From: Hellea sp964472905
GTDB lineage: Bacteria; Pseudomonadota; Alphaproteobacteria; Caulobacterales; Maricaulaceae
Length of the DNA stretch: 59,658 nt
Assembly: GCA_964472905.1 (NCBI GenBank)
Contig: CAYYMI010000009.1
Span: 1-59,658, forward strand
Direction of reading: 5' to 3'
Numbering within the stretch: the stretch's first letter is position 1; the number at the start of each line of letters is the position of its first letter. The translations under genes were made by a program, and so were the position numbers. The notes beneath the pieces were generated by a model. The model worked only from the letters and a program-made list of their open reading frames with translations, was not told the DNA's origin and did not search any database. Of this stretch, positions 16,958 to 26,122 are shown one piece after another.

Positions 16958-18343
16958 CTATGGTTTTGCAGCAATATCACTCGGAGATAAGGGGATTATC
17001 AGCATATCTCTAAACGCGGCCCATTGCGCTTCTTGGCTTGTACCTGCGCCATTGACGTAATCAGCGACCATATCTCTACCCATATTATAATTAATAACAT
17101 AACCTCGATATTTCTTCGCAAATCGTAGCCTTTGTTCCGATCTTTCTTTGCTTTCAAGTCGGTATTTCTGCATTAAAGGGATAGCATGCTCGCGACTAAT
17201 ATCCCCGTCTAAATATTGGCGAACAACTTCATTCGTCGCATGGAATAACTGGGACGTTAGCTTATTAAGTTTCGCTAAAGTATCCGCCTTTTTAGGGTCA
17301 AGCCCAGCCATGGGAAATAAAACATCGCGTTCGAACGTTATTTTTTCATCATTGGGAAAAGCAAGTTCAACGCCATAATTACCTGAACCTTCAGCCAGAG
17401 GGCCAAACGGTCCAAAAAGCGGACTAACGCTATATTCAATCCACCCTCTTTTATTGACTAATTCTTCTTCAACAAACAAGTTCCAAACGTGGTGCCCCGG
17501 ATAACCTTCATGACATCCAAGATCGACTGCTCGGTCAATAATAATAGGAAAATCAGTATTAATCTGGATGAGGCTTTCATAGTTACCTTGATAATAATTA
17601 TAACCCGACCACGTCTTATCCGTCACAAACTCCATCTCGAACTTTTCAGCCTTAGGAAGATCAAAATAACGCTGAGTCCGAGTTTTACATTCCTGAATAG
17701 CCCGATCAAAAACAGGTTTCAGCTTAGATTTTGGAATCGCAATTGAATACCTAAAAGCTGTAACACGGTCAGATATTGTCCCCTCACCCGGCAATAACTT
17801 ATCTAAATCAGATAAGACTTTTTCAAATTTTGTTAGATCGTAACGGGGCGGTACGACATCATAAATTTCTGAAACTTCCCGATCAAAAGACACCGCATTG
17901 CCGGTGACAACATCTAGGCGTACGGCCATGGCCCGCAATAATTTTGAAAGTTGCTTTTTCCGTACAGACATTGCGTTAGATACAGTTAAATCTGTTAGCC
18001 GTCTTTGTAGTGCCGTTACATCTTGAACGAGATCATCGGTATTAACGTCTGTAGATTGAGCCTCATTTTTCCATATGTCTGGACCGTGGTAAGCGTCAAC
18101 ATAATCGCTATCAACTTGCCCCATTCGCAATGCTATTTTGACAAACTCAGCTGCCATAGCATCTAGTGGATCTGCAAAAGAAATATTCTTGCCAAGGTTG
18201 CTTTGCTGATCAACCCATTCAATCATATCCATAGTAGTCTGATTGCGGTCATAGACGACAGATGTGAATGTAGATTTTTCTAACTTTGGCTCAGAACAGG
18301 CAGCCAAACATATCATTAGAGAAATTAAAATCGATTTTTTCAT
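16958..18343 (-). CDS. DUF885-family lipoprotein with HEGYPGHH metal motif
   Basis: 461 aa. A lipoprotein signal (LMICLAAC, lipobox Cys16) anchors it in a membrane facing the periplasm. The hallmark is LGCHEGYPGHHVWNLF: HExxxGHH-type zinc site of the DUF885 family, related to M32-like metallocarboxypeptidases. The conserved PLAEGSGNYG that follows fits the third ligand region. Other members are about 600 aa, so this is a shorter form. It is the last gene of the gspC-gspD-gspN-lipoprotein series, 17 nt after the preceding gene. Peptidase activity is inferred, not shown. Confidence 0.82.
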   Translation of the reverse strand: MKKSILISLMICLAACSEPKLEKSTFTSVVYDRNQTTMDMIEWVDQQSNLGKNISFADPLDAMAAEFVKIALRMGQVDSDYVDAYHGPDIWKNEAQSTDVNTDDLVQDVTALQRRLTDLTVSNAMSVRKKQLSKLLRAMAVRLDVVTGNAVSFDREVSEIYDVVPPRYDLTKFEKVLSDLDKLLPGEGTISDRVTAFRYSIAIPKSKLKPVFDRAIQECKTRTQRYFDLPKAEKFEMEFVTDKTWSGYNYYQGNYESLIQINTDFPIIIDRAVDLGCHEGYPGHHVWNLFVEEELVNKRGWIEYSVSPLFGPFGPLAEGSGNYGVELAFPNDEKITFERDVLFPMAGLDPKKADTLAKLNKLTSQLFHATNEVVRQYLDGDISREHAIPLMQKYRLESKERSEQRLRFAKKYRGYVINYNMGRDMVADYVNGAGTSQEAQWAAFRDMLIIPLSPSDIAAKP

Positions 18344-18360
18344 AAATTCTCTATAGCAAA

Positions 18361-18783
18361 TTAACTCGTCAAAGACTTACATGTAAAAAGCCCAACCACA
18401 GGAATAACAGTTTCCCATCCTTTTGCATCTCGACTACTCAACTGCCCCGCTCTGTACTGGGTAGTTTGCTCAATAGTTTGAGACTCAAATAGAGATAAGG
18501 ACAAGGTTTGGCCATCAGGGTCTAGAAATATTCGTTCGGTCTGATTATTCTCATTGGGTTCAAAAGAAAGCTCTACCTCGGAGCCATTTCGATAAAGCGC
18601 AGCAGCTTCTTGGTCTGCATAAAGTACAAATGTTTTCGATTGATCTGCTTTCCATACAAATAGACCACAATCACCAGGTGATAGTTTGCGAGGTGTTAAC
18701 CCGATACGGCCATCATCTGGTTTTGTCTCAAGCGTGGCACATCCAGTGACAGCTAATGTTAAGAGTATCCAAAGTAAGCGCAT
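18361..18783 (-). CDS. Small lipoprotein, unknown function
   Basis: 140 aa. Signal with lipobox LAVTGCAT (Cys15). The mature part has SPGDCGLFVWKAD, FVLYADQEAAALYRNGSEVEL and GWETVIPVVGLFTC. A short beta-rich domain with two further cysteines is likely. No family recognised with certainty. It lies between gspN (9 nt) and the DUF885 gene (17 nt), so it is probably co-expressed with secretion components and could help assemble or quality-control the secretin. That role is inference from position alone. Confidence 0.68.
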   Translation of the reverse strand: MRLLWILLTLAVTGCATLETKPDDGRIGLTPRKLSPGDCGLFVWKADQSKTFVLYADQEAAALYRNGSEVELSFEPNENNQTERIFLDPDGQTLSLSLFESQTIEQTTQYRAGQLSSRDAKGWETVIPVVGLFTCKSLTS

Positions 18784-18792
18784 AAGTATATC

Positions 18793-19500
18793 TTAGCGCC
18801 ATTTACCCTGCTCTGTCAGGTAAAATTCACCGCCGCGTTTTTCGAACCCATAAAGTGGCAAAACGACGCCAGCTTCAGGTTGCGGTGTATGAACGGAAAA
18901 ATCTGCGCGGTAAGCTCCGTCGATTTTAAGCCGTAAAATCGCTTGAATAGTTTGTCCATTCTCTGCCCCAGAGAGCTCTGCAATAATATCACCGTCTTCG
19001 CATCTTAAAGGACCAGATAGAAACGGTCCTTTCCATTGCCACCGAGCTTGATTGAGAGACAAAATATCCGTACTCGCTTGTCCATTCGCCGATGAGCATG
19101 TTCGATTAAATTTTAGCTCAGACACTTCAATGTTAACACTCCCGGCTAAATTTTTTAGCCTTCCATCAGATGTCGGCAATCCCGCTAATTGTCCTGAGAA
19201 GTTTAAATCTTTGATTTTATACCGTGAGGCTTGTCCAGATAATTGCATTACAGGCGATGACGTTTGGAATGATAGAGGCAAACCAGTCGAAAATAAGGAC
19301 TTCGGATTTAACTGAAACCGAGTATTCCCGACAATATCTAATCCATTTATATTGCCATCCCAAATCGTCCCTGAATACTGAATATCGGCCCCCAAACCAT
19401 CGGGAAGAATATGAGGCCCAATCCAAGCCACTGGCATTTGACTAAGAACGCCAAGCCCGCTGGCACAAATACATACCAACCCAATAATACGTTTTTTCAT
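18793..19500 (-). CDS. gspN: Type II secretion system protein N (GspN)
   Basis: 235 aa. One N-terminal membrane helix (MKKRIIGLVCICASGLGVL) is followed by a periplasmic beta-rich domain with GTIWDGNINGLDIVGN, the GxxWxG start typical of GspN, and two cysteines (RTCSS and LRCED) that probably pair. GspN is an accessory inner-membrane part of the type II secretion machine. It follows gspD after 8 nt. In most genomes gspN closes a long cluster; here E-M are absent between D and N. Confidence 0.8.
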   Translation of the reverse strand: MKKRIIGLVCICASGLGVLSQMPVAWIGPHILPDGLGADIQYSGTIWDGNINGLDIVGNTRFQLNPKSLFSTGLPLSFQTSSPVMQLSGQASRYKIKDLNFSGQLAGLPTSDGRLKNLAGSVNIEVSELKFNRTCSSANGQASTDILSLNQARWQWKGPFLSGPLRCEDGDIIAELSGAENGQTIQAILRLKIDGAYRADFSVHTPQPEAGVVLPLYGFEKRGGEFYLTEQGKWR

Positions 19501-19508
19501 AAACAGGT

Positions 19509-21416
19509 TTATTTATTTTCAAATATCCGAGGATCTTGTGAAAGATCTAGGAAAGACTCGATTTTTGAGTATTCACGGCCTGACTGAAGCCTATCTTCTA
19601 GCCGAATACGGTCTAATCCAATCTGAGTTAGGGGCCGAGCATCAGACGCAGTTCGGATTATAGTCGGTCTTAAAAAAACCATTAAATTAGTTTTTACACG
19701 AGATTTACCTTTGGATTGAAAGGCTTTTCCAAGAACGGGAATATCCCCTAAAATAGGAACTTTTGAAAGACTGATTTCTTCATTGTCTTCCAACAAGCCT
19801 CCTAGCACAATGATCTCTTTATCATTGGCCAGAACTGTTGTTTCGATAGATCTCTTATTGGTCACAAAATCACCTGCAATAGATGTCAATGCTCCCGATA
19901 CAGAGGACACTTCTTGCCTAATTTGAAGACGGATAACATCGCCTTCACTGATTTGAGGCAAGACATCTAATTGGATTCCAACCTCCTGACGTTCAAAAGT
20001 GGTGAAAGGATTTACTGTCCCCGTTCCCGTCAACAAGCTTTGACCTGTTGCGATAGGAATTTCCTGACCTACCAAGAAGGTTGCCGGTACATTATCCAGC
20101 GTTGTTACAAATGGCATAGATAAAATATTGGTATCTTCGTCCGTTTGTAAGGCATTTATGACACCAGCATAAAGCGTGTCATTATCAATACCGCCAATAC
20201 CTGCGATGCCGCCCTCAAGTCCCACGAGTGAATTTACTGCAGCTGCCTGTTCCGTCGCATCAAATCCATCATTTGCGCCCGCAATCACGCCTGCTAATCC
20301 TAAAATGTCAGGAGCAGCACGCGAAAAATTTGAGGACAGCAATGGCACTGCATTCCCATTCAAACCCGCTAGCGCAAATTCAACGCCTAATTCTTTGGCT
20401 GCAGTATCCGATATTTCAACAATAATGGCTTCAACCAAAACCTGAGGGCGACGAACATCTAATCGGCGAATAATCTGTTCAATCGCTTCTTGGGTTTCGC
20501 CAGATGCACTAATAACCAACGTGTTACTACCTTGATCATAGGCAACCGTCGGAGCAGGTTGACCTTCTACTTGATAGGCAGGGAGTAAAGCTGTCAGAAG
20601 TTCAATTATGTCTTCTCCATTAGCAAAACGAAGCGGCACGACACTAACTGCTCCGCGAGGTGTCGAGCTCCCAACGTCCATACTGGATATAATTGGACGC
20701 AACTTCGCAATTTCAGCAGCCTTGCCTTCAATAATTAAACTGTTACTGCCAGGGACAGACACAACACGATAGCCAGGCTTTGGTCCGCCCAAAGCCTTTA
20801 ACGCTTCTTCTGCATCAATCGCGGATAAGTTTGCTAACGTAAATGTTTCAACCTGACTGTCACTTATATCTAGGGCAGAAATAATTTCACGCGCCTTACG
20901 AAGGTTCTCAGGAAAATCAGTAATCACTAAAACATTACCGCCGGGATTAGCGGTCAATTGCCCCTGACTATGCATAACAGGTTTGATTAATCTGGCAGCC
21001 TCGGCAGCATCTGTTTGAGACAATTTAATAACCGTAGTTGCAAACCGTCCATTAAATCCATTTCCATCAGTAAAGGGAGCATCTTGGGCTGCACCTTGTA
21101 TCAACGTAACGCGGTATTCACCTGTCGCCGTGCGGACAAGCGTATAACCATGTACGCGCATAACGTCTTTGAAGACTTCGAAAACTTCGCCGGGGCTCAG
21201 TGATTGCTCCGATGAAATCGTCACTTTACCTTGCACGCGAGGATCAACAATGAAGGTCTTACCTGTCACTATAGAAACATTATTGATGAAGGCTCTGATA
21301 TCGGCCTGCTGCATGGTAATAAGGTGGTCGCCAGCCGCATAGGATAAAGAGCTCATGGAACTGCACATTACCGCAGCCATAGCAACTGCGCTGAGTATTT
21401 TACGTTTCAAAGCCAT
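19509..21416 (-). CDS. gspD: Type II secretion secretin GspD
   Basis: 635 aa. Signal peptide ends about SYAA. The N0-N3 domains follow: MQQADIRAFINNVSIVTGKTFIVDPRVQGKVT (split here, N0), and KNH-type repeats such as LIKPVMHSQGQLTANPGGNVLVITD. The C-terminal secretin domain has QVLVEAIIVEIS, VPATFLVGQEIPI, VGIQLDVLPQI and the ILGDIPVLGKAF gate-lip motif. It forms the outer-membrane channel through which folded exoproteins pass. The start codon overlaps the gspC stop by one base (TAATG), so the two are coupled. Confidence 0.95.
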   Translation of the reverse strand: MALKRKILSAVAMAAVMCSSMSSLSYAAGDHLITMQQADIRAFINNVSIVTGKTFIVDPRVQGKVTISSEQSLSPGEVFEVFKDVMRVHGYTLVRTATGEYRVTLIQGAAQDAPFTDGNGFNGRFATTVIKLSQTDAAEAARLIKPVMHSQGQLTANPGGNVLVITDFPENLRKAREIISALDISDSQVETFTLANLSAIDAEEALKALGGPKPGYRVVSVPGSNSLIIEGKAAEIAKLRPIISSMDVGSSTPRGAVSVVPLRFANGEDIIELLTALLPAYQVEGQPAPTVAYDQGSNTLVISASGETQEAIEQIIRRLDVRRPQVLVEAIIVEISDTAAKELGVEFALAGLNGNAVPLLSSNFSRAAPDILGLAGVIAGANDGFDATEQAAAVNSLVGLEGGIAGIGGIDNDTLYAGVINALQTDEDTNILSMPFVTTLDNVPATFLVGQEIPIATGQSLLTGTGTVNPFTTFERQEVGIQLDVLPQISEGDVIRLQIRQEVSSVSGALTSIAGDFVTNKRSIETTVLANDKEIIVLGGLLEDNEEISLSKVPILGDIPVLGKAFQSKGKSRVKTNLMVFLRPTIIRTASDARPLTQIGLDRIRLEDRLQSGREYSKIESFLDLSQDPRIFENK

Positions 21417-22249
21417 TAATTGCTTCCTAGCTTAATTTTTTTACTCTGGCCATTACGCAATACCGTGATTTCGATATTGCCCTTTTGCGAGGCCTCTTGG
21501 AATAAAGATAAAAAGTCTACTTTTTTTGTTGTGATGTCTTTACCGTCAATCTCGGTAACAAGGTCCCCTTTTTCAATACCAAATTGCCTAACATTAAAAT
21601 CAGGTCTATTGGTTTTAATTGTATAACCTTGTACTTGACCGTTTTTGATTGATCGATCGAAGCTTAAATTTTGTATAACCGTGAATACATCCTGAGATAA
21701 AAGAGCTTTGGAGGATGGCGCAGAATTATTAAGCTTCAAATTTGTTGAATCATTGTTTCTTTGCAAAAAACCTTCTTCTTTCGCCCGCTCAACCGTTAAA
21801 CGTTGCAATTGTCCATTCACAGATAAGACGACAAAATCTTTATTGACAGCTTTTAAAATAACATCTGAAATCACTTCATCACCTATTCGATAGGCCGCTT
21901 CTTTATTGTCAGGTGTTCGTAAATTCGCGCTGCCTTTTTCTCCAGCAATATGTCCTGTTAATTTCAAATTTAACGTTGTCTCTGGAACATCGCTATTAAT
22001 GATAACCTCTTCCGCATCACCTTCTTGGCGAGAGCTATTAAAGGGATCGCTAGAGAAGGTGAAATTTTGCAATCCTTGTACAGATTTTACTGCGGTCGGT
22101 GCCACTACGTCTTTACCTGTCCAAATGCTTTCGGGATTGGTCAGCGTAATTACAATTTTGGCCAAAACGAAACAAAGCGCAGCTACCAATGCAAGCCCTA
22201 ATAAACGCATAGGCCAATTTAAATTACGGAATATGGCAGTCACGGCCAA
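21416..22249 (-). CDS. gspC: Type II secretion protein GspC (PDZ type)
   Basis: 277 aa. Short cytoplasmic start, one TM helix (about 16-36), then the homology region that contacts the secretin (about 90-165: TTLNLKLTGHIAGEKGSANL, AAYRIGDEVI). A C-terminal PDZ domain follows (GYTIKTNRPDFNVRQFGIEK, GDLVTEIDGKDI, ITVLRNGQSKKIKL). GspC links the inner-membrane platform to GspD and helps choose substrates. It is the first gene of the operon and divergent from folD; the 225-bp gap holds both promoters. Confidence 0.92.
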   Translation of the reverse strand: MAVTAIFRNLNWPMRLLGLALVAALCFVLAKIVITLTNPESIWTGKDVVAPTAVKSVQGLQNFTFSSDPFNSSRQEGDAEEVIINSDVPETTLNLKLTGHIAGEKGSANLRTPDNKEAAYRIGDEVISDVILKAVNKDFVVLSVNGQLQRLTVERAKEEGFLQRNNDSTNLKLNNSAPSSKALLSQDVFTVIQNLSFDRSIKNGQVQGYTIKTNRPDFNVRQFGIEKGDLVTEIDGKDITTKKVDFLSLFQEASQKGNIEITVLRNGQSKKIKLGSN

Positions 22250-22474
22250 TCTCTGTGGTTAATCATCGGGTTATTATCATCACTATGCATACTATTTACA
22301 ACACTTTATGCATTGATAACTTAAATCCTCGTAACCTAGATTTCAGACCATTATTATGACAGACATTGTCAGGAATAATTATATTACCAAGTGCAATATC
22401 TTAACTCTTTCAAATCCTCTTGCTAATAGAGATTTTCTATGCGCTTAGAGAATAAATTTTGATTGGATTTCATA

Positions 22475-23362
22475 ATGAACGCAAAAAAAATCGACGGCAG
22501 AGCTTATGCAGAAGGACTAAGAAGCCGTGTAAAAACGGCGGTTGACGCTCTCCCCGCACAGCCCACACTCGCCGTTGTTCTCGTAGGCGAAGACCCCGCT
22601 AGTCAGGTTTATGTTGGTAGCAAAGTTAAATTCACCAAAGAATGCGGCATGCGGTCTGTCGAACACAAGTTACCTGCTGACTCCTCTGAGGATGAAGTTG
22701 TCGCCATAGTGAGGGCTTTAAATAGTGATCCAGATGTTGATGGCATTTTGGTTCAACTTCCCCTTCCTAATGGGATGAATTCAGACCGAGTCATTGAAGA
22801 GATTCATCCTGATAAAGATGTTGACGGACTAACCGAAGCCTCCGCCGGACGTTTGTCCTTAGGCAAAGACGGCCTTCGCCCCTGTACGCCGACAGGATGT
22901 GTAATGCTGGCAAAAGACCAACTTGGCGATTTAACGGGCAAACATTGCGTAGTTTTGGGCCGTTCTATTTTAGTTGGAAAGCCTGCTGCCCTGCTTTTCC
23001 TTGAGCAAAACTGCACAGTCACTATCGTTCATTCGCGCACCAAGAACATTGAAGAGGTTTGTAAAAGCGCGGACATACTCGTCCCAGCCGTGGGGCGGCC
23101 TCAAATGGTCAAGGCGGAATGGGTCAAGCCCGGCGCCTGCGTTATCGATGTTGGGATCAACCGTGTACCCAGTATAAAAAACCCTGGCAAAACACGTTTA
23201 GTCGGTGATGCCGATTATAAATCAGTGCGCAAAGTAGCTGGCTCAGTCACGCCAGTTCCTGGCGGCGTAGGCCCCATGACAATTGCTTGCTTGCTCCGCA
23301 ATACTGTTATTGCAGCCTGTTCACGGCGGGGGTGGGATACACCCAAAGGCCTTGATTTTTAA
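22475..23362 (+). CDS. folD: Methylenetetrahydrofolate dehydrogenase / cyclohydrolase
   Basis: 295 aa from ATG 22475 (MNAKKIDGRAYAEGL). A TTG four codons earlier is also in frame but matches the family less well. Motifs: ASQVYVGSKVKFTKECGM (catalytic Lys of the YxxxK type), VDGILVQLPLPNG, DKDVDGLT, GRSILVGKPAALLFLEQNCTV (nucleotide fold) and a C-terminal VTPVPGGVGPMT. It interconverts 5,10-methylene-, methenyl- and 10-formyl-tetrahydrofolate using NADP. Single gene, convergent with lpd with only 13 nt between the stops. Confidence 0.96.
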   Translation: MNAKKIDGRAYAEGLRSRVKTAVDALPAQPTLAVVLVGEDPASQVYVGSKVKFTKECGMRSVEHKLPADSSEDEVVAIVRALNSDPDVDGILVQLPLPNGMNSDRVIEEIHPDKDVDGLTEASAGRLSLGKDGLRPCTPTGCVMLAKDQLGDLTGKHCVVLGRSILVGKPAALLFLEQNCTVTIVHSRTKNIEEVCKSADILVPAVGRPQMVKAEWVKPGACVIDVGINRVPSIKNPGKTRLVGDADYKSVRKVAGSVTPVPGGVGPMTIACLLRNTVIAACSRRGWDTPKGLDF

Positions 23363-23375
23363 ATCCTAACAGGTC

Positions 23376-24761
23376 TTAGGACTGCATTGTCCAGCCTTCG
23401 ACATCCATAGCGGCTTGGCGGACAGCTTCGGTAATTGTCGGATGAGCATGACACGTTCTCGCAATGTCTTCCGAGGCTGCTTTGAATTCCATTGCAAGGG
23501 CCACCTCAGCAATCAAGTCTCCAACGTGAGCGCCAATCATATGCGCGCCTAAAATTTCATCCGTTTCTGCATGAGCAAGGATTTTAACAAACCCATCTGT
23601 CTGGTGATTGGCCCGCGCTCTGGAATTGGCAGCGAACGCAAATTTGCCTTTTTTAAAAGCAACGCCGGCCTCTTTTAACTCTTCTTCTGTCTTGCCAACG
23701 CTTGCGATCTCTGGCGCCGTATATACAACTCCGGGAATAACATCATAATTTACATGACCCGCTTTTCCGGTGATAATTTCAGCCACAGCAACACCTTCAT
23801 CTTCGGCTTTATGGGCCAGCATGGGACCATGCGTACAATCGCCAACCGCATAAATGCCGCTAACGTTAGTTTTAAAATGATCTGTTTCGATAAAACCGCG
23901 TTTATCCATCGCAATACCAGCTTTGTCCAATCCAAGATTTGTTGTGAAAGGACGACGCCCAATGCAGACCAAAACGACATCAGCCTCAATGTCTTTGTCT
24001 TTGCCGCCAGCGCTGGCCTCTGTCTTAACCTTTAAGGCTTTGCCTGATTTTTCAACCGATGTGACTTTCCGGCCTAGCTCAAATTTCATTTTTTGTTTTT
24101 TGAATATTCTAAGCGCCTGCTTCTGAACCTCTGCATCCATGCCCGGCATGATGTGATCTAAATATTCAACAACGGTAACCTCGGCCCCCAAACGCCTCCA
24201 CACAGAGCCTAACTCAAGCCCGATAACGCCGCCGCCAATGACCAGAAGTTTTTCAGGCACTTTTTTAAGCTCTAAAGCGCCTGTCGATGACACGATTTGT
24301 TTTTCGTCGATATCAAGGCCCGGTAGTGTGGTAACTTCTGACCCTGTCGCAATGACGATATTTTTTGTCTTTAGTTTTTTCCCATCAACATCAACCGTAT
24401 TGGCATCTATGATTTTACCAAATCCGTTAATGTGTTCGACTTTGTTTTTCTTAAACAAAAACTCAATCCCAGACGTTAGGCCAGAGACTGTTTTTTCTTT
24501 CGCGCCCATCATGGCTTTAAGATCAAAACTAACCTCACCCGTTAGGCCCATACCCGCAAAACTCTTTTGAGCCGTTTCAAGCATTTCTGTCGAATGAAGA
24601 AGCGCTTTGGACGGGATACAGCCAACATTTAGACACGTACCCCCCAATGTTTTTCGCGTTTCCACACAAGCGACTTTCAACCCGAGCTGACCACTACGAA
24701 TAGCGCAATTATATCCGCCCGGACCACCACCTATGACAATGACATCATATTGATCTGACAT
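23376..24761 (-). CDS. lpd: Dihydrolipoyl dehydrogenase (E3)
   Basis: 461 aa. FAD motif VIVIGGGPGGYNCAIRSGQLG, redox disulfide GGTCLNVGCIPSK, NAD motif LLVIGGGVIGLELGSVWRRLG, FAD-contacting IYAVGDCTHGPMLAHKA and the C-terminal CHAHPTITE with the catalytic His-Glu pair. It reoxidises dihydrolipoyl groups of 2-oxoglutarate dehydrogenase and other complexes. It belongs to the sucCD-sucAB block, though a repeat protein and two membrane proteins lie between it and sucB, and a terminator precedes it. It therefore probably has its own promoter in 24762-24865. Confidence 0.97.
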   Translation of the reverse strand: MSDQYDVIVIGGGPGGYNCAIRSGQLGLKVACVETRKTLGGTCLNVGCIPSKALLHSTEMLETAQKSFAGMGLTGEVSFDLKAMMGAKEKTVSGLTSGIEFLFKKNKVEHINGFGKIIDANTVDVDGKKLKTKNIVIATGSEVTTLPGLDIDEKQIVSSTGALELKKVPEKLLVIGGGVIGLELGSVWRRLGAEVTVVEYLDHIMPGMDAEVQKQALRIFKKQKMKFELGRKVTSVEKSGKALKVKTEASAGGKDKDIEADVVLVCIGRRPFTTNLGLDKAGIAMDKRGFIETDHFKTNVSGIYAVGDCTHGPMLAHKAEDEGVAVAEIITGKAGHVNYDVIPGVVYTAPEIASVGKTEEELKEAGVAFKKGKFAFAANSRARANHQTDGFVKILAHAETDEILGAHMIGAHVGDLIAEVALAMEFKAASEDIARTCHAHPTITEAVRQAAMDVEGWTMQS

Positions 24762-24865
24762 GAAAAACTCCGCATGGCTTGAATGAATATGTCACTTACG
24801 CGGGGCGCGTTTTAAGGTCAACAGCGCTTAAAGAAGCTTTGCTTAAAATCACTCTACCAACCATG

Positions 24866-24894
24866 CAAAAAGCCCGCCTCTTAGAAGCGGGCTT
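24866..24894 (-). terminator. Terminator of the Gly-Phe-Asn repeat protein gene
   Basis: On the minus strand AAGCCCGC-N9-GCGGGCTTTTTG: an 8-bp stem followed by five Ts, 28 nt after the stop of the repeat-protein gene. It separates that gene from lpd downstream. Confidence 0.85.
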
Positions 24895-24921
24895 AATCTT
24901 AAATTTGAAACTAATTAAGTC

Positions 24922-25413
24922 TTAGAAACCACGTCTAAAAGATGAGTATCTATGACCGCGATTTACGCCAAAACCTCGATTAGATATGAAACCGCGGTTA
25001 AATCCACTACGTCCCGAAAATCCACGGGACTTAAACCCGTTGCCAACAAACCCAGAATTAAATCCGAAATTGTTAAAACCAGAGTTAAATCCAAAACTGT
25101 TGAAACCTCGATTGCCAAATCCGCGGTTAAAGCCGTTATTAATACCGATACTAATACCGCTGTTAAACCCGCGATTAAATCCTCGGTTGGTAGAGAAGCG
25201 ATTATTAAAGCTTCGATTTCCATTAAAGCGCACCCGATTATTTACGAAACCACCCTGAAAATTACGCCTCGAAGAGTTAAATTGTGTACTGTGGCCGAAA
25301 TTTTGTCCTGTGAATTGAACAACGCTTTGAGCATTTGCCTGAGTACTAACACCCGCCGTTAAGGCGAGAGCCGCTAAAGTCGTAATTGAAGTGGTTTTGA
25401 TCATCTTAAACAT
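24922..25413 (-). CDS. Exported Gly/Phe/Asn/Arg-repeat protein
   Basis: 163 aa. Signal peptide MFKMIKTTSITTLAALALTA ... ANA (cut about residue 28). Almost all of the rest is low-complexity repeats of NRGF, GFN and FNSGF type, for example NRGFNRGFNSGISIGINNGF. There are no cysteines and almost no acidic residues, so the mature protein is strongly basic. Such Gly/aromatic/Asn/Arg sequences are typical of disordered or self-associating surface proteins; an activity cannot be read. AGGAG lies 8 nt before the ATG. It sits inside the TCA gene block with its own terminator. Confidence 0.75.
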   Translation of the reverse strand: MFKMIKTTSITTLAALALTAGVSTQANAQSVVQFTGQNFGHSTQFNSSRRNFQGGFVNNRVRFNGNRSFNNRFSTNRGFNRGFNSGISIGINNGFNRGFGNRGFNSFGFNSGFNNFGFNSGFVGNGFKSRGFSGRSGFNRGFISNRGFGVNRGHRYSSFRRGF

Positions 25414-25577
25414 ATTGAACTCCTATGGGTTCTGTTATGGGTTTTGTGGTGATAATCAGAATATACGCTATCTAATAACGTTATGCGAAACACTTAGCTT
25501 CATAGAAATGTGATGTAATTGTTATCTTAATAGGCCTAAAAGTGATTAAATCAGCCTTAATCGGTATATTTTGCGCT

Positions 25578-26015
25578 TTAATTGATAATATTTTTTGTTT
25601 TCATGCGGCTCGCAAACCAGATAATAAAAATACACTCAAGCCAGATCAAAATCATAAAGACCAATCCCGCAGTTCCCATCGCGTCTCTAAAACGAATATC
25701 GATTATATTCCAAGACCAGCCGACAATTGCGCCGATAAAGGATGCATAAAAAAAAGGCAGGCAAAGCTTTTTGCGCAATAACAGTAGAGTAGTTCCGCCA
25801 AGGCCACCCCAAACTCCAATGGCATAGCCAGAGATAGACCACCAAGGCGTTTCCCCGCGAAGGTCAGTCATAACTTTCCCGTAAGCTTCTAAATAAGCTT
25901 CATCTGAAAGGGTCATTTCCGCCCAATACCCCCAACACGCCACAAGATTAAGCAATAGAAATAGAATTGAAACAGTCCAAAACCACCGAGGGGCTTTATT
26001 CAAACTCGTACTCAT
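25578..26015 (-). CDS. 4-TM membrane protein, paralogue of the next gene
   Basis: 145 aa from ATG 26015, which has an excellent GGAGGGG site; the frame runs on to 26069. Four hydrophobic segments: PRWFWTVSILFLLLNLVACW, a central Gly-rich pair (YAIGVWGGLGGTTLLLL and FYASFIGAIVGWSW), and VFMILIWLECIFIIWFASR. It shares PxWFW at the start, a Trp-containing loop before AIxVxGG, and a WFAxxM ending with the 147-aa protein upstream. Family function unknown; relatives are sometimes labelled sugar transporters without proof. Confidence 0.72.
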   Translation of the reverse strand: MSTSLNKAPRWFWTVSILFLLLNLVACWGYWAEMTLSDEAYLEAYGKVMTDLRGETPWWSISGYAIGVWGGLGGTTLLLLRKKLCLPFFYASFIGAIVGWSWNIIDIRFRDAMGTAGLVFMILIWLECIFIIWFASRMKTKNIIN

Positions 26016-26073
26016 ATCCCCTCCATTATTATAGGTGGTTTTATAGGGCTTTACCCTGACTCCGTCCATGTAG

Positions 26074-26100
26074 AAAAGCCCACCTTAAAAAGACGGGCTT
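26074..26100 (-). terminator. Terminator after the 147-aa membrane protein gene
   Basis: The minus strand reads AAGCCC-N13-GGGCTTTTC, with additional weak pairs inside. It lies 23 nt after the stop codon of the 147-aa gene and before the start of the next paralogue. The T-run is four long. Confidence 0.65.
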
Positions 26101-26122
26101 AAAAGCACAGAGCCCATAAATT

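Noticed and set aside
16822..17013. 63-aa plus-strand frame between spmX and the DUF885 gene
   Set aside because: No ribosome site or recognisable protein; it overlaps the spmX promoter and the DUF885 gene end.
23364..23381. Terminator between folD and lpd (TCCTAA-N6-TTAGGA)
   Set aside because: Short A/T-rich stem without a T-run, overlapping the lpd stop; too weak to list.
24952..25362. 136-aa open frame on the plus strand opposite the Gly-Phe-Asn repeat gene
   Set aside because: It is the antisense of a repetitive gene with few stop-generating codons; it has no ribosome site or family match, while the minus strand has a signal peptide, ribosome site and terminator.
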